Origin: Bradyrhizobium iriomotense
Lineage (GTDB): Bacteria > Pseudomonadota > Alphaproteobacteria > Rhizobiales > Xanthobacteraceae
Length of the DNA: 64,000 nucleotides
Direction: 5' to 3'
Assembly: GCF_030160715.1 (NCBI RefSeq)
Contig: NZ_BSOW01000011.1
Span: 1 to 64,000, forward strand
Shown: positions 42,861-53,185 of the stretch, piece by piece
How positions within the stretch are numbered: the stretch's first letter is position 1
Layout of the letters: every line of letters starts with the position of its first letter
The notes under the pieces: generated by a model
The model's database searches: none
What the model was told of the DNA's origin: nothing
The model's input: the letters and a program-made list of their open reading frames with translations, nothing else
Program-made: the position numbers and the translations under genes

Positions 42861-44369
42861 TCACTTCAGCTTAAGGCCGACGACGCGCACGAGGCCGTCC
42901 GGCATCTGCTTGTAACCTTCAAGTCTGGTCGTGTGGGCGATGATGATGCGGCGGTGGTAGAGATAGAGGATCGGTTCCTCTTCCTGCGCCAGCTTCGCCA
43001 AGCCTTCGTAGATCGCCTTGCGCTTGTCTTGATCGCTGACGAGCCGGGCCTCCTCGAGCGCCTTGTCGGCTTGTGCGTTGTTCCAGGCGCTGTAGTTCTG
43101 CGGGGCGTCGCTGTGCAGGAAGATGTAGGTATTGCCGTCGGGATCGACGCGGCCGCTCCAGGCGAGGAAATAAGCCTGATAGTCGCCGGCTTCCGCCTGC
43201 TTGAGCCCTGTCGCGAACTCGGTGACGCGGATCTTCATGTCGAATCCGGCCTCCGCGGCCATTGACTGGATCACTTGCGCCGGCGTCTCGTTTTCCGCGC
43301 CCTTCGGCACCAGGAAATCGACGCTGACAGGCGGCGTCACGCCGGCCTCTTTCAGGAGCGCCTTGGCTTTCTCGACATTCCGGGCGCGGAGCGGAAAAGC
43401 CTTTTGGTAATAGGAATGGTCCGGATTGACCCATTGGTTTCCGGTCTGAAACTCGCCGTTGAACACGACCTGGTTGATGGCGTCGCGGTCGATCGCAAGA
43501 TCGAGGGCCTGGCGAACCTTGGCGGACTGGCTGAGCGGTCCCTTGGCCTTGTCCTTGCCGATGTTGAGCGTGACGCCCTGATAGCCGAGCTCGATGGCGG
43601 TGGCGACCTTCAGCCGCGAGTCGGCCCGCACGTCTTTCAGATCGGTCGCGAGCACGCGTTCGATCAGGTCGAGCCCGCCGGATTTCAGATTGGCAAGCCG
43701 CACGGTGGCATCGACGATCGGCTGGAACACGACTCGGTCGATGAAAACATTGTCCTTGTTCCAATAGTCGGCAAACTTCTCGAAGACGATGCGGTCCTGC
43801 TGCACGCGCTCGACGAATTTGTACGGGCCGGCGCAGACGGGGCGCAGGCCGAACTTGTCGCCTGCGTCCTTGGCCGCCTTTGGCGAAACCATCATCCCGG
43901 CGCGATCGGCAAGCTGCGCGAGCAGCGGCGAGAACGGCGCCTTCAACACCAGCCTGATCGTGAGGGGATCGAGCACCTCGACATGATCGACCGAGGCGAG
44001 CTCGGGCTTGCGGAACGAGCCCGGGAAGGTCAGGTGGCGCCCCAGGGAGAACTTTGCGGCCTCCGCGTCGAACGGCTCGCCATCGTGGAATTTCACGCCG
44101 GGCCGGAGCTTGATGACGAGCGCCTTGCCGTCGTCGGCGATCTCGCTGGACAGCGCAAGCTGCGGCACGATGTTGAGTTTTTCGTCGATGTCGAACAGCT
44201 TGTCGCAGAATGCTGAGAACACGATTCGGCCGACATAGGTGCGCGCCATGGTCGGATCGAGGATATCAGGGTCCTCGGCAAGCCCGATGCGCAGCGTGGT
44301 CTGGGCCTGCGCGGCACAGAGCGACATCAGCAACGTGGCGGCGGTCGCCGCGAGGCGGAACATCTTCAT
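42861..44369 (-). CDS. ABC peptide transporter substrate-binding protein, system 2 (SBP_bac_5)
   Basis: 502 residues with a signal peptide (MKMFRLAATAATLLMSLCAAQA). A family 5 extracellular solute-binding domain follows (TLRIGLAEDPDILDPTMARTYVGR at its start, SVDHVEVLDPLTIRLVLKAPFSPLLAQL centrally). It captures peptides or related compounds in the periplasm and hands them to DppB2-C2. Preceded by a small triple direct repeat in the leader. A 154-bp gap with a palindrome separates it from dppB2. Its gene follows the ATPases of the same system in an unusual D-F-SBP-B-C order. Confidence 0.93.
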   Translation of the reverse strand: MKMFRLAATAATLLMSLCAAQAQTTLRIGLAEDPDILDPTMARTYVGRIVFSAFCDKLFDIDEKLNIVPQLALSSEIADDGKALVIKLRPGVKFHDGEPFDAEAAKFSLGRHLTFPGSFRKPELASVDHVEVLDPLTIRLVLKAPFSPLLAQLADRAGMMVSPKAAKDAGDKFGLRPVCAGPYKFVERVQQDRIVFEKFADYWNKDNVFIDRVVFQPIVDATVRLANLKSGGLDLIERVLATDLKDVRADSRLKVATAIELGYQGVTLNIGKDKAKGPLSQSAKVRQALDLAIDRDAINQVVFNGEFQTGNQWVNPDHSYYQKAFPLRARNVEKAKALLKEAGVTPPVSVDFLVPKGAENETPAQVIQSMAAEAGFDMKIRVTEFATGLKQAEAGDYQAYFLAWSGRVDPDGNTYIFLHSDAPQNYSAWNNAQADKALEEARLVSDQDKRKAIYEGLAKLAQEEEPILYLYHRRIIIAHTTRLEGYKQMPDGLVRVVGLKLK

Positions 44370-44379
44370 TGCATCATCC

Positions 44380-44415
44380 CCAAGGCTAATCCAAAGGCTA
44401 ATCCCAAAGGCTTAT
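44380..44415. repeat. three short direct repeats in the SBP2 leader
   Basis: Three imperfect tandem copies of a 11-13-base unit (CCAAGGCTAAT, CCAAAGGCTAAT, CCCAAAGGCTTAT) lie 11-46 bases upstream of the SBP2 start codon in its 5' leader. They could arise by slippage or bind a factor. No function is supported beyond their position. Confidence 0.55.
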
Positions 44416-44431
44416 CTGACATGGCTGGCGG

Positions 44432-45537
44432 CTATTTCGGTGTTGCCGGTGCATCTTGCATACCAACCCCGGCGTGGCCCGCGCCTTCCGCCTTTCGGCT
44501 GAAGGCGGCAACCAATTTCGCAAGCGCCGGCGACAAGGCGTGCGGGGCGGGCAGGATGGCGTCGGCCGGCGGCAGCTCCGCGACGCGGTGACATGCCGTG
44601 GCATGGCCGCTGCGATCAGCCAAAAGCTGCGGTACCTCGCTGCGGCAGCGATCGATCACGAACGGGCAACGGGTGTGGAAGCGGCACCCGGCCGGCGGAT
44701 TGAGCGCGCTCGGCATCTCGCCCTTAAGCAGGATGGTGCTGCGCTTGGCGTGCGGTTGCGGCAGGGGAATCGCTGACAGCAGCGCGCGGCTATAGGGATG
44801 GCGCGGCGCGGCGAAGAGCGCGTCGGCCTCGGCCGTCTCGACGATGCGGCCGAGATTCATCACGGCGACGCGGTCGGCGATATGCTTCACCACGGCAAGA
44901 TCGTGGGAGACGAAGATGTAGGCGAGGTCGAGCCGGTCCTGCAATTCGCGCAGCAGGTTCAGGATCTGCGAGCGGATCGACACGTCGAGCGCCGAGACCG
45001 GCTCGTCGCAGATGATCAGCCTGGGCTCGACCGCGAGCGCCCGCGCAATCGCGATGCGCTGGCGCTGCCCACCCGAGAATTCGTGCGGATAGCGGCGCGC
45101 CAGCCGTGGCTCCAGCCCGACCAGCCGCAACAGCTCCGCAACGCGCTCGTGCCGGCGGGGTGATGGGACCAGGTCATGCAGCGCCAGCGGCTCGGTCAGA
45201 ATCTGGCCGACCGTCATCCGCGGGTTGAGCGAGGCGTAAGGGTCCTGAAAGATGATTTGCGCCCTTCGGCGGAAGGCGCGCAGCGCATTGGCGTCGAGCG
45301 CGAGCAGATCGCGGCCCTCGAAACGAACGCTGCCTGCATCCGGCTCGATCAGCCGCAGCACCAGCCGGCTGACCGTCGATTTGCCGCAGCCGGATTCGCC
45401 GACCAGCGCCAGCGTCTTGCCGGCCTCAAGCGTAAAACTAACTCCGTCTACTGCTTTGACGACAGCCTTGGACCGGCCGAGCAGGGAGCGTTCGGCGACG
45501 AAGTGCTTGACCAGATTTTCGACCTCGAGCAGCGCCA

Positions 45538-45538
<1 letters not shown>
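44432..45538 (-). CDS. ABC peptide transporter ATPase (DppF-like), system 2
   Basis: 368-residue ATPase. Walker A is GESGCGKST, signature FSGGQRQRIAIARAL, Walker B LIICDEPVSALD and the switch histidine is in FVSHDL. The oligopeptide-transporter C-terminal extension with conserved cysteines (CRFHTRCPFVIDRC) follows. Starts at 45538, sharing one base with the DppD2 stop. The C-terminus extends about 40 residues beyond typical DppF and is Ala/Pro-rich. It pairs with DppD2 to energise system 2. Confidence 0.92.
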
Positions 45539-46523
<985 letters not shown>

Positions 46524-46527
<4 letters not shown>

Positions 46528-47234
46528 TGCTCTGTCGTGCGGGCCGCCGCGACACGGGCATCGATCACGGCGCGGTCGGTGATCCCGGCCGGGTTCCGGC
46601 GTGTCGGCAGCGAGCCGCGGAAATGCACCCAGAGTTCGTTGCTGACCTGCTCGAGCCGTGCCAGCTCGGCAAGCGGATCGGGATGATCGTCGACGCGCAG
46701 GTCGAGCGCCGACCATTCCTCCTCGCCATGGACGAGCAGCGCGGCAGACTGCTTGCCGCGCTTGTCGCCGCCGGCGGCTTCGCCGGCGCGCATCGCCGCC
46801 AGCAGGCGGCGCGGGAAGGGCAGGCTGTCATTGGCGATGTAGGTCTTCGCCGTCTCGCTGAGGACGTCGGGACCGGCAAGCATGTTGCCCGCAATGGAGA
46901 AGCCGCTACCCGCCGTGTGTCCGCACCAGTCGACGCAATCGCGGCCGGTGTGCGCCGCGACCTCACCGCTTGCGTCCATGATGTGGACCTGGCGGCTTTC
47001 ACGGCCATCATCGGTCGCGAGCAGCGCCGCGAGCACGTCATGCGCGTTCAGGCCTTCGCGCAACAGCTTGACGCCGTCGATGCCGTAATAGGGATTGACG
47101 AAAGCTTGCGTCGCGATCGCGCCAAGGCCCGCGGCGATGAAGGGCACGCGCGCGCCGACGGCGAAGAAGCGCGTCGCAACCGCAATGCCGAACTGGCCGG
47201 TGGCAGGATCTCGCGCGATGATCGACCAGGTCAT
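46524..47234 (-). CDS. DUF1028 domain protein
   Basis: 236 residues of the DUF1028 family. It begins MTWSIIARDPATGQFGIAVATRFFAVG, the usual N-terminus of this group, which is thought to have an Ntn-hydrolase-like fold, and has no signal peptide. It lies between a gamma-glutamyltransferase (18 bases upstream) and peptide transport ATPases (four-base overlap downstream). A role in hydrolysing imported gamma-glutamyl or peptide compounds is inferred from position only. The family's reaction is not established to my knowledge. Confidence 0.83.
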
Positions 47235-47252
47235 GTCGTGCTCGTTCGTTCT

Positions 47253-49058
47253 TCAGCGTCCCACCGCGTAACCCTGCATGCCCCGCGGATTCGCGGCGGC
47301 GCGCCGGCGCACCCCGACGCGCGATGCGGCGGTGAGGCGGCCTTCGGACCAGTCGGGACCGACTTCCACGATATGCCCGCGCTCACGCAAATTCTCGATC
47401 GTCGCCTTGGGCACGCGGTTCTCGACCACGAGCACGCCGGGACGCGCGGTGCGCGGCCAGAACGAAATCGGGAAATGCTCGGAATGCCAAGCCGGCGCGT
47501 CGATCGCCTCCTGGAGATTGAGGTTGCAATGGACATGCCGCAGGAAGAACTGCGTGATCCACTGATCCTGCTGGTCGCCGCCGGGCGATCCCCAGGCGAG
47601 ATACGGCTCGCCGTCGCGCAGCGCCATGGTCGGCGACAGCGTGGTACGCGGACGCTTGCCCGGCGCGAGCGATGCGGGGTGGCCTTCCTCCAGCCAGAAC
47701 ATCTGGGCGCGGCTGCCCAGGCAGAAGCCGAGCTCCGGGATGACCGGCGAGGATTGCAGCCAGCCGCCCGACGGCGTCGAGGAGACCATGTTGCCGTCCT
47801 TGTCGATGATGTCGAAATGCACGGTGTCGCCGCGCACCTCGCCGAAGCGGCCGACCGTCGGCTCGCCCGCGCCGAGCGCGCCGACGGCCTCGCGTTGGCC
47901 TTCGGCGCGGCGCAATTTGACGACCCCGCCAAAGCCTTCGACCGAGCCGGGCCGGAAGTCGAGCGAGGCCTTGTCGGTGACCAGCTTGCGGCGCTCGTCG
48001 TTATACGCATCCGACAAGAGCGTTGCGATCGGGATCTCGTTGAACTTGGGATCGCCGTAGAACTTCTCGCGGTCCGCGAAAGCGAGCTTTGCGCATTCGA
48101 TCTGGAGATGGATGAATTCGGGGCCCGTTGGGTCGAGCCCGTCGAGCGCAAAGCCCTTCAACAACGCGAGCTGTTGCAAGGTGACCGGACCCTGGCTCCA
48201 GACGCCGGCCTTGCAGACGGTGTAGTGGCCGTAGTCATAGGTCAGCGGCGCCTCGATGGTCGGCTGCCAGCGCGCCATGTCGTCGGCCGAGAGCACGCCG
48301 CGATGCGGCGATCCGCTGACGTCCATCACTTCCTGTGTCCGGCAGAATTTGTCGATGGCCTCGGCGACAAAGCCTTGCGACCAGGCTTTTCGCGCGCGCT
48401 CGATCTCGGCATCGCGTCCGCCGCCGCCGCTTTCGGCTTCGCTCAGGATGCGTGAATAGGTGGCAGCGAGCGTCTTGTTGGTGAAAAGCGTGCCGGGTTT
48501 CGGGACTTCGCCGTTCGGCAGGTAGACCGCGGCCGACGTCGGCCAGTGCTTGCGGAACAGCTGCTCGACGGTCTTGATCGTGGCACAAGCGCGCTCGACC
48601 AGCGGATAGCCGTCGCGCGCATAGGCGATCGCGGGTTCCAGCACGTCGCGCACACGCATCGTGCCGTAGTCGCGGAGCAGCAGCATCCAGGATTCGAAGG
48701 TGCCGGGGACGCAGGCCGCGAGCAGCCCGGTGCCGGGCACCATGTCGAGCCCTTCGCTCTTGTAATGGGCGATGGTGGCGCGCGCCGGCGCCGGGCCCTG
48801 GCCGCAGATCACCTCGGTCCGCCCGCGCTTGACGTCATGCACGATGATGGGCACGTCGCCGCCGGGGCCGTTGAGATGCGGCTCGACCACCTGAAGCGTG
48901 AAGGCGGTCGCGACGCCGGCGTCAAACGCGTTGCCGCCTTTTTCGAGGATCGCCATGCCGACGGCGGTCGCGATCCAGTGCGTGCTTGCGACAACGCCAA
49001 ACGTGCCTTCGATCTCAGGCCTCGTGGTGAAGGGATCCGGATTGACGTTGCTGGCCAT
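47253..49058 (-). CDS. ggt: gamma-glutamyltransferase family protein, no signal peptide
   Basis: 601-residue gamma-glutamyltransferase (Ntn-hydrolase). The autocleavage/catalytic threonine is predicted at T412 in RGDTVHFDIIDKDGN, giving a large subunit of 411 and a small one of 190 residues. GGNAFDAGVATAFTLQVVEP at 41-60 is typical of the large subunit. The N-terminus begins MASNVNPDPF with no hydrophobic signal, so it should be cytoplasmic, unlike classical periplasmic GGT. It would cleave gamma-glutamyl bonds in imported compounds. An upstream GAG/AAGTGA site is weak. Confidence 0.9.
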   Translation of the reverse strand: MASNVNPDPFTTRPEIEGTFGVVASTHWIATAVGMAILEKGGNAFDAGVATAFTLQVVEPHLNGPGGDVPIIVHDVKRGRTEVICGQGPAPARATIAHYKSEGLDMVPGTGLLAACVPGTFESWMLLLRDYGTMRVRDVLEPAIAYARDGYPLVERACATIKTVEQLFRKHWPTSAAVYLPNGEVPKPGTLFTNKTLAATYSRILSEAESGGGGRDAEIERARKAWSQGFVAEAIDKFCRTQEVMDVSGSPHRGVLSADDMARWQPTIEAPLTYDYGHYTVCKAGVWSQGPVTLQQLALLKGFALDGLDPTGPEFIHLQIECAKLAFADREKFYGDPKFNEIPIATLLSDAYNDERRKLVTDKASLDFRPGSVEGFGGVVKLRRAEGQREAVGALGAGEPTVGRFGEVRGDTVHFDIIDKDGNMVSSTPSGGWLQSSPVIPELGFCLGSRAQMFWLEEGHPASLAPGKRPRTTLSPTMALRDGEPYLAWGSPGGDQQDQWITQFFLRHVHCNLNLQEAIDAPAWHSEHFPISFWPRTARPGVLVVENRVPKATIENLRERGHIVEVGPDWSEGRLTAASRVGVRRRAAANPRGMQGYAVGR

Positions 49059-49086
49059 GGGAGATCACTTTTCTTGTTTGCGGCGG

Positions 49087-49125
49087 GCGCAATTGATCAC
49101 AGGCAAGACCTGCTGCCAATTGCGC
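49087..49125. repeat. short inverted repeat upstream of ggt
   Basis: GCGCAATTG (49087-49095) and CAATTGCGC (49117-49125) form a 9-bp perfect inverted repeat in the 88-bp gap between the DppF1 stop and the ggt start. It could be an operator or an RNA hairpin between the transport and hydrolase parts of the cluster. There is no adjacent U-run. Confidence 0.45.
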
Positions 49126-49146
49126 GGGCAGCATGGCACGCGCGCG

Positions 49147-50136
49147 TCACGCCGGTACCGGCGCGGTGTTGACGGCGTGGCAGGCGACGCCGTCGATCAG
49201 TTGCGGCGTCTCCTTTCGACAGAGATCGAAGGCGAGGGGGCAGCGCGGATTGAAGGCGCATCCCGGCGGCGGATCGATCGGGTTCGGGATCTCGCCCTTG
49301 ACCGGAATCCGTTGGCGGCCGGACATCGCGAGATCCGGCACCGCGCCGAGCAGCATCTTGGTGTAGGGCATGCGCGGGCGCGCGAACAGCTCACGGCCTT
49401 CGGCGATCTCGACGATGCGGCCGAGATACATTACGCCGACGCGGGTTGCCATGTGGCGGACGACCGCGAGGTTGTGACTGATGAACATGTAGGTGAGGCC
49501 GAACTTGTCCTGGAGGTCGCGCATCAGATTGAGGATCTGCGCCTGCACGGACACGTCGAGCGCCGAGGTCGGCTCGTCGCAGACGATGAACTCGGCGTCG
49601 GACGCCAGCGCGCGCGCGATCGCGATGCGCTGGCGCTGACCGCCGGAGAACTCGTGCGGATATTTCAGCCGGTCGTCTGGATGCAACCCCACCAGGCTCA
49701 ACAATTCGCCGACGCGGGCCTGGATGTCGCGCTCGCCCTGGATCAGGTCGAAGGCACGGATCGGCTCGGCGATGATGGCGTCGACCCGGAAGCGCGGATT
49801 GAGGGAAGCATAGGGGTCCTGGAAGATCATCTGGATGCGGCGGCGCAGGCGGCGTCGCGCCGGCGCCTGCTTCGGATCGGTCATCGAGACGCCGTCGATC
49901 AGGACCTGGCCCGAGCTCGGTGGCAACAGCCCGACGATCATCCGCGCCACCGTCGTCTTTCCGGAACCGGACTCGCCGACCAGCGCAAACGTCTCGCCTT
50001 TGTTGATGTCGAAGGTGACGCCGTCGACGGCCTTGAGATATTCGAGATGGCCACCCTCGAGCACCCGGTTCAGCCACGGCTTCGAGACGTCGAAGACGCG
50101 GCGCAGATTTTTGGCCTGGACGAAGGGCGCGCTCAT
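49147..50136 (-). CDS. ABC peptide transporter ATPase (DppF-like), system 1
   Basis: 329-residue ATPase: Walker A GESGSGKTT, signature FSGGQRQRIAIARAL, Walker B FIVCDEPTSALD and the C-terminal extension CAFNPRCPLAFDLC. Its start overlaps the DppD1 stop (ATGA). A short N-terminal strand (FVQAKNLRRVFDVSKPWLNRV) with a long insertion before the core domain matches glutathione/dipeptide importers of this class. It pairs with DppD1. Confidence 0.92.
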   Translation of the reverse strand: MSAPFVQAKNLRRVFDVSKPWLNRVLEGGHLEYLKAVDGVTFDINKGETFALVGESGSGKTTVARMIVGLLPPSSGQVLIDGVSMTDPKQAPARRRLRRRIQMIFQDPYASLNPRFRVDAIIAEPIRAFDLIQGERDIQARVGELLSLVGLHPDDRLKYPHEFSGGQRQRIAIARALASDAEFIVCDEPTSALDVSVQAQILNLMRDLQDKFGLTYMFISHNLAVVRHMATRVGVMYLGRIVEIAEGRELFARPRMPYTKMLLGAVPDLAMSGRQRIPVKGEIPNPIDPPPGCAFNPRCPLAFDLCRKETPQLIDGVACHAVNTAPVPA

Positions 50137-51119
50137 GCTGCGCTCTCCGCAGGGGCGTTGTCATAGAGATGGCAGGCGACCGACTGCGCACCTTGGGCAA
50201 GCGGCTCAGGCCGCTCGACCCGGCAGCGGTCGAACGCAAACGCGCAGCGCGGATTGAACGAGCAGCCGCGCGGGATCGCCGACAGGCGCGGCATGGAGCC
50301 GGGGATCTGCACCAGGCGCTTGTCTTCGCCGGCGAGCGTCGGGATCGCGCCCATCAGGCCCTTGGCGTAGGGGTGCAGCGGATTCTTCACGACGGCCTGT
50401 ACCGGGCCGATCTCGGCGACGCGGCCGGCATACATCACCGCGACGCGGTCGGAGGCCTCCGCGATCACGCCCATGTCGTGGGTCACCAGCATCACCGCGG
50501 TGCCGTGGTCGCGACCGAGCCGCTTGATCAGCGAGATGATCTGCGCTTGCACGGAGACGTCGAGTGCGGTGGTCGGCTCGTCCGCGATGATCAGCTCGGG
50601 CTCGGCGCAGATCGCCAGCGCAATCACCACGCGCTGGCGCATGCCGCCGGAGAATTCGTGCGGATAGCCGTCGATGCGTTTCTCCGGCGCGGGGATGCCG
50701 ACCTCGGCGAGGAGATCGATGGCGCGGCGGCGCGCGGCCAGCTCGGACAGGTTCAGATGCGTGCGGATCGTTTCCACGATCTGGTCGCCGATCTTGTAGA
50801 GCGGGTTCAGCGAGGTCAGCGGATCCTGGAAGATCATGCCGATCCGCTTTCCACGCACGCGGCGCATTTCCTCGGGCGGCAAATTGTCGATGCGTGTGCC
50901 GGCGAGATGGATCTCGCCACCGGCAATGCGGCCGGGCGGATCGATCAGGCCGATTACCGCGAGCCCGGTGACCGACTTTCCAGCGCCGGACTCGCCGACC
51001 ACGCCCAGCACCTCGCCCTTGGCAATGTCGAAGGAGACGCCGTCGATCGCGCGCAGCGTGCCGCGGCGCGAGGCGAACTCCACCTGTAGACTACGCACGG
51101 AGAGAACTGTGTCGGTCAT
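50133..51119 (-). CDS. ABC peptide transporter ATPase (DppD-like), system 1
   Basis: 328-residue ATPase: Walker A GESGAGKSV, signature FSGGMRQRVVIALAI, Walker B LIIADEPTTALD and the OppD_C motif CSFNPRCAFAFDRC. Thirteen bases separate it from the DppC1 gene. It forms the heterodimeric ATPase with DppF1 whose start overlaps its stop. Confidence 0.92.
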   Translation of the reverse strand: MTDTVLSVRSLQVEFASRRGTLRAIDGVSFDIAKGEVLGVVGESGAGKSVTGLAVIGLIDPPGRIAGGEIHLAGTRIDNLPPEEMRRVRGKRIGMIFQDPLTSLNPLYKIGDQIVETIRTHLNLSELAARRRAIDLLAEVGIPAPEKRIDGYPHEFSGGMRQRVVIALAICAEPELIIADEPTTALDVSVQAQIISLIKRLGRDHGTAVMLVTHDMGVIAEASDRVAVMYAGRVAEIGPVQAVVKNPLHPYAKGLMGAIPTLAGEDKRLVQIPGSMPRLSAIPRGCSFNPRCAFAFDRCRVERPEPLAQGAQSVACHLYDNAPAESAA

Positions 51120-51132
51120 GGACGAGATGGAC

Positions 51133-52104
51133 TCACCTGAGCTTTGGATTGAGCGCGTCGCGCAGCCAATCGCCCAGCAGGTTGATGGAGAGGATAAGAA
51201 TTGCGAGCGCGAGGCCCGGGAAGGCGACGATCCACCATTCGCCGGCGAACAGATAGTTGTTGCCGATGCGGATCAGCGTGCCCAGCGAGGGCATGGTCTC
51301 GGGCATGCCCGAGCCGAGGAACGACAGCGTCGCCTCGGTGATGATCGCGAGCGCCAGGTTGATCGTGGCGATGACAAGTATCGGGCCCATCGTGTTCGGC
51401 AGCACATGGCGCAGCATGATCACGGGCGCGGGCAGGCCGATCAGTTGCGCGGCGGCGACATAATCCTTGTTCTTCTCGACCATCACCGAGCCGCGCACGG
51501 TGCGGGCATATTGCACCCAGAAGCTCAGGCCGATCGCGAGCACCAGCACGCCCAGCATGCTCATCTCGTCGAGCTTGTTGCCGAGCAGCGATTTGGCGAT
51601 GCCGTTGATCAGGAGCGCGATCAGGATCGCAGGGAAGGAGAGCTGCACGTCGGCGACACGCATGATCAGGCCGTCCACGGCGCCGCCGAAATAGCCGGCC
51701 GTCAGGCCAAGCAGGATGCCGAGCGCGCCGGAGAGCACGACGCCGAGGATGCCGACGAGGAGAGAAATCCGCAGGCCGTACAGGATTGCGGACAGCACGT
51801 CGCGGCCCTGCTCGTCGGTGCCGAGCAGGAACGGGCTTTGACCGTCCGCGGTCCAAAGCGGCGAGATGCGCGAATTCAGCAGCTGGAGCTGCGCCGGATC
51901 AAACGGATTCTGTACGGCGAGCAATGAGGCGAAGACCGCCAGCAGGAAGAACAGCAGCGTGATCGCGGCCGCGATCATTGTGATCTTGGAGCGGCGGAAG
52001 GAATAGAACAAGTCGCTCTCGACGGCGCGCTTGAACCAGCCGGTTTGGGCCGCGCCGCGCGCGAGGGGCTCTTCGGCTTTGTGTGGGACGACGGCCTCGC
52101 TCAT
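51133..52104 (-). CDS. ABC peptide transporter permease (DppC-like), system 1
   Basis: 323-residue inner-membrane permease. N-terminal OppC_N (FRRSKITMIAAAITLLFFLLAVFASLLAV) is followed by the coupling loop YVAAAQLIGLPAPVIMLRHVLPN. Starts one base after the DppB1 stop. A periplasmic segment around LLNSRISPLWTADGQSPFLLGTDEQGRD matches other OppC proteins. Confidence 0.92.
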   Translation of the reverse strand: MSEAVVPHKAEEPLARGAAQTGWFKRAVESDLFYSFRRSKITMIAAAITLLFFLLAVFASLLAVQNPFDPAQLQLLNSRISPLWTADGQSPFLLGTDEQGRDVLSAILYGLRISLLVGILGVVLSGALGILLGLTAGYFGGAVDGLIMRVADVQLSFPAILIALLINGIAKSLLGNKLDEMSMLGVLVLAIGLSFWVQYARTVRGSVMVEKNKDYVAAAQLIGLPAPVIMLRHVLPNTMGPILVIATINLALAIITEATLSFLGSGMPETMPSLGTLIRIGNNYLFAGEWWIVAFPGLALAILILSINLLGDWLRDALNPKLR

Positions 52105-52105
52105 C

Positions 52106-53086
52106 TCAGTGTGCCCGGCTGACCGTCGAGCGCAGACGCGGATCGACGATGGTGTAGAGGATATCGACGACGAGATTGATGGTGACGAAGATCAGGGACA
52201 CCATCATCAAATAGGCCGCCATGATCGGGATATCGACATTCTGCACGGCCTGGACGAACAACAAACCCATGCCCGGCCACTGGAACACGGTCTCGGTGAT
52301 GATCGCGAAAGCAATAACCGAGCCAAATTGCAGGCCGGCCACCGTGATCACGGGAACCAGCGTATTCCGCAACGCATGTCCGAAATGGATCGCGCGCGTC
52401 GTGAGCCCGCGGGCGCGGGCGAAGCGGATATAGTCGGTGCGCATCACCTCCAGCATCTCGGCGCGCACCAGGCGCATGATCAGCGTCATCTGGAACAGGC
52501 CGAGCGTGATCGAGGGCATGATCAGCGCCTTCAATCCGGAGAGCGTGAGCAGGCCCGTCGTCCACCAGCCGATATGCACGACATCGCCGCGGCCGAACGA
52601 AGGCAGCCAGCCGAGCGTCACCGAGAACAGGTAGATCAGCAGAATGCCGATCAGGAAGGTCGGCAGCGAGATGCCGATCAACGAGATCGCCTGGAATGCG
52701 TGAGCCAGCAAAGTGTCGCGGCGAAGCGCCGAATAGACGCCCATCAGGATGCCGCCGAGCATCGCGAAGATTGTGGCGCAGATCGCTAGCTCCAGCGTCG
52801 CCGGCATCCGCTCCATCAACAGGTTCGTGACCGGAAGGCGGAACTGGTAGGAGATGCCGAATTTGAACTGCGCCGCATTTGCGACATAGCGGCCGAACTG
52901 CACGATCACGGGATCGTCGAGGCCGAGCGACTGGCGGATCGCGGCGCGTTCGGCGCCGGACGTGTCCATCGACACCATCTGGTTCACAGGATCGCCGGCG
53001 AAGCGGAACATCGAGAACGAAATGATGCCGACGGCAATCATGACGCCGATCGCCTGGATTGCCCGGCGAAGAGTGAAAGCGAGCAT
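52106..53086 (-). CDS. ABC peptide transporter permease (DppB-like), system 1
   Basis: 326-residue permease with a DppB-type N-terminus (TLRRAIQAIGVMIAVGIISFSMFRFAGDPVNQM) and coupling loop DYIRFARARGLTTRAIHFGHALRN. Preceded by a 99-bp gap that contains a strong hairpin after the SBP1 gene. Forms the heterodimeric channel with DppC1. Confidence 0.92.
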   Translation of the reverse strand: MLAFTLRRAIQAIGVMIAVGIISFSMFRFAGDPVNQMVSMDTSGAERAAIRQSLGLDDPVIVQFGRYVANAAQFKFGISYQFRLPVTNLLMERMPATLELAICATIFAMLGGILMGVYSALRRDTLLAHAFQAISLIGISLPTFLIGILLIYLFSVTLGWLPSFGRGDVVHIGWWTTGLLTLSGLKALIMPSITLGLFQMTLIMRLVRAEMLEVMRTDYIRFARARGLTTRAIHFGHALRNTLVPVITVAGLQFGSVIAFAIITETVFQWPGMGLLFVQAVQNVDIPIMAAYLMMVSLIFVTINLVVDILYTIVDPRLRSTVSRAH

Positions 53087-53139
53087 CGGTTCCTTTCAGG
53101 TCTCTTCAGAGGCGCGCATCATCGCGTAGCCTAAACGGC

Positions 53140-53169
53140 AAGTCCCGGAAGCCGAGGCTTCCGGGACTT
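53140..53169 (-). repeat. strong hairpin between SBP1 and dppB1
   Basis: A 14-bp perfect stem (AAGTCCCGGAAGCC, two bases, GGCTTCCGGGACTT) lies 17 bases after the SBP1 stop. No U-run follows on the transcript strand, so partial read-through into dppB1 is expected. The effect would be higher binding protein mRNA than permease mRNA. Confidence 0.8.
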
Positions 53170-53185
53170 CACAACTCGTCAACAC

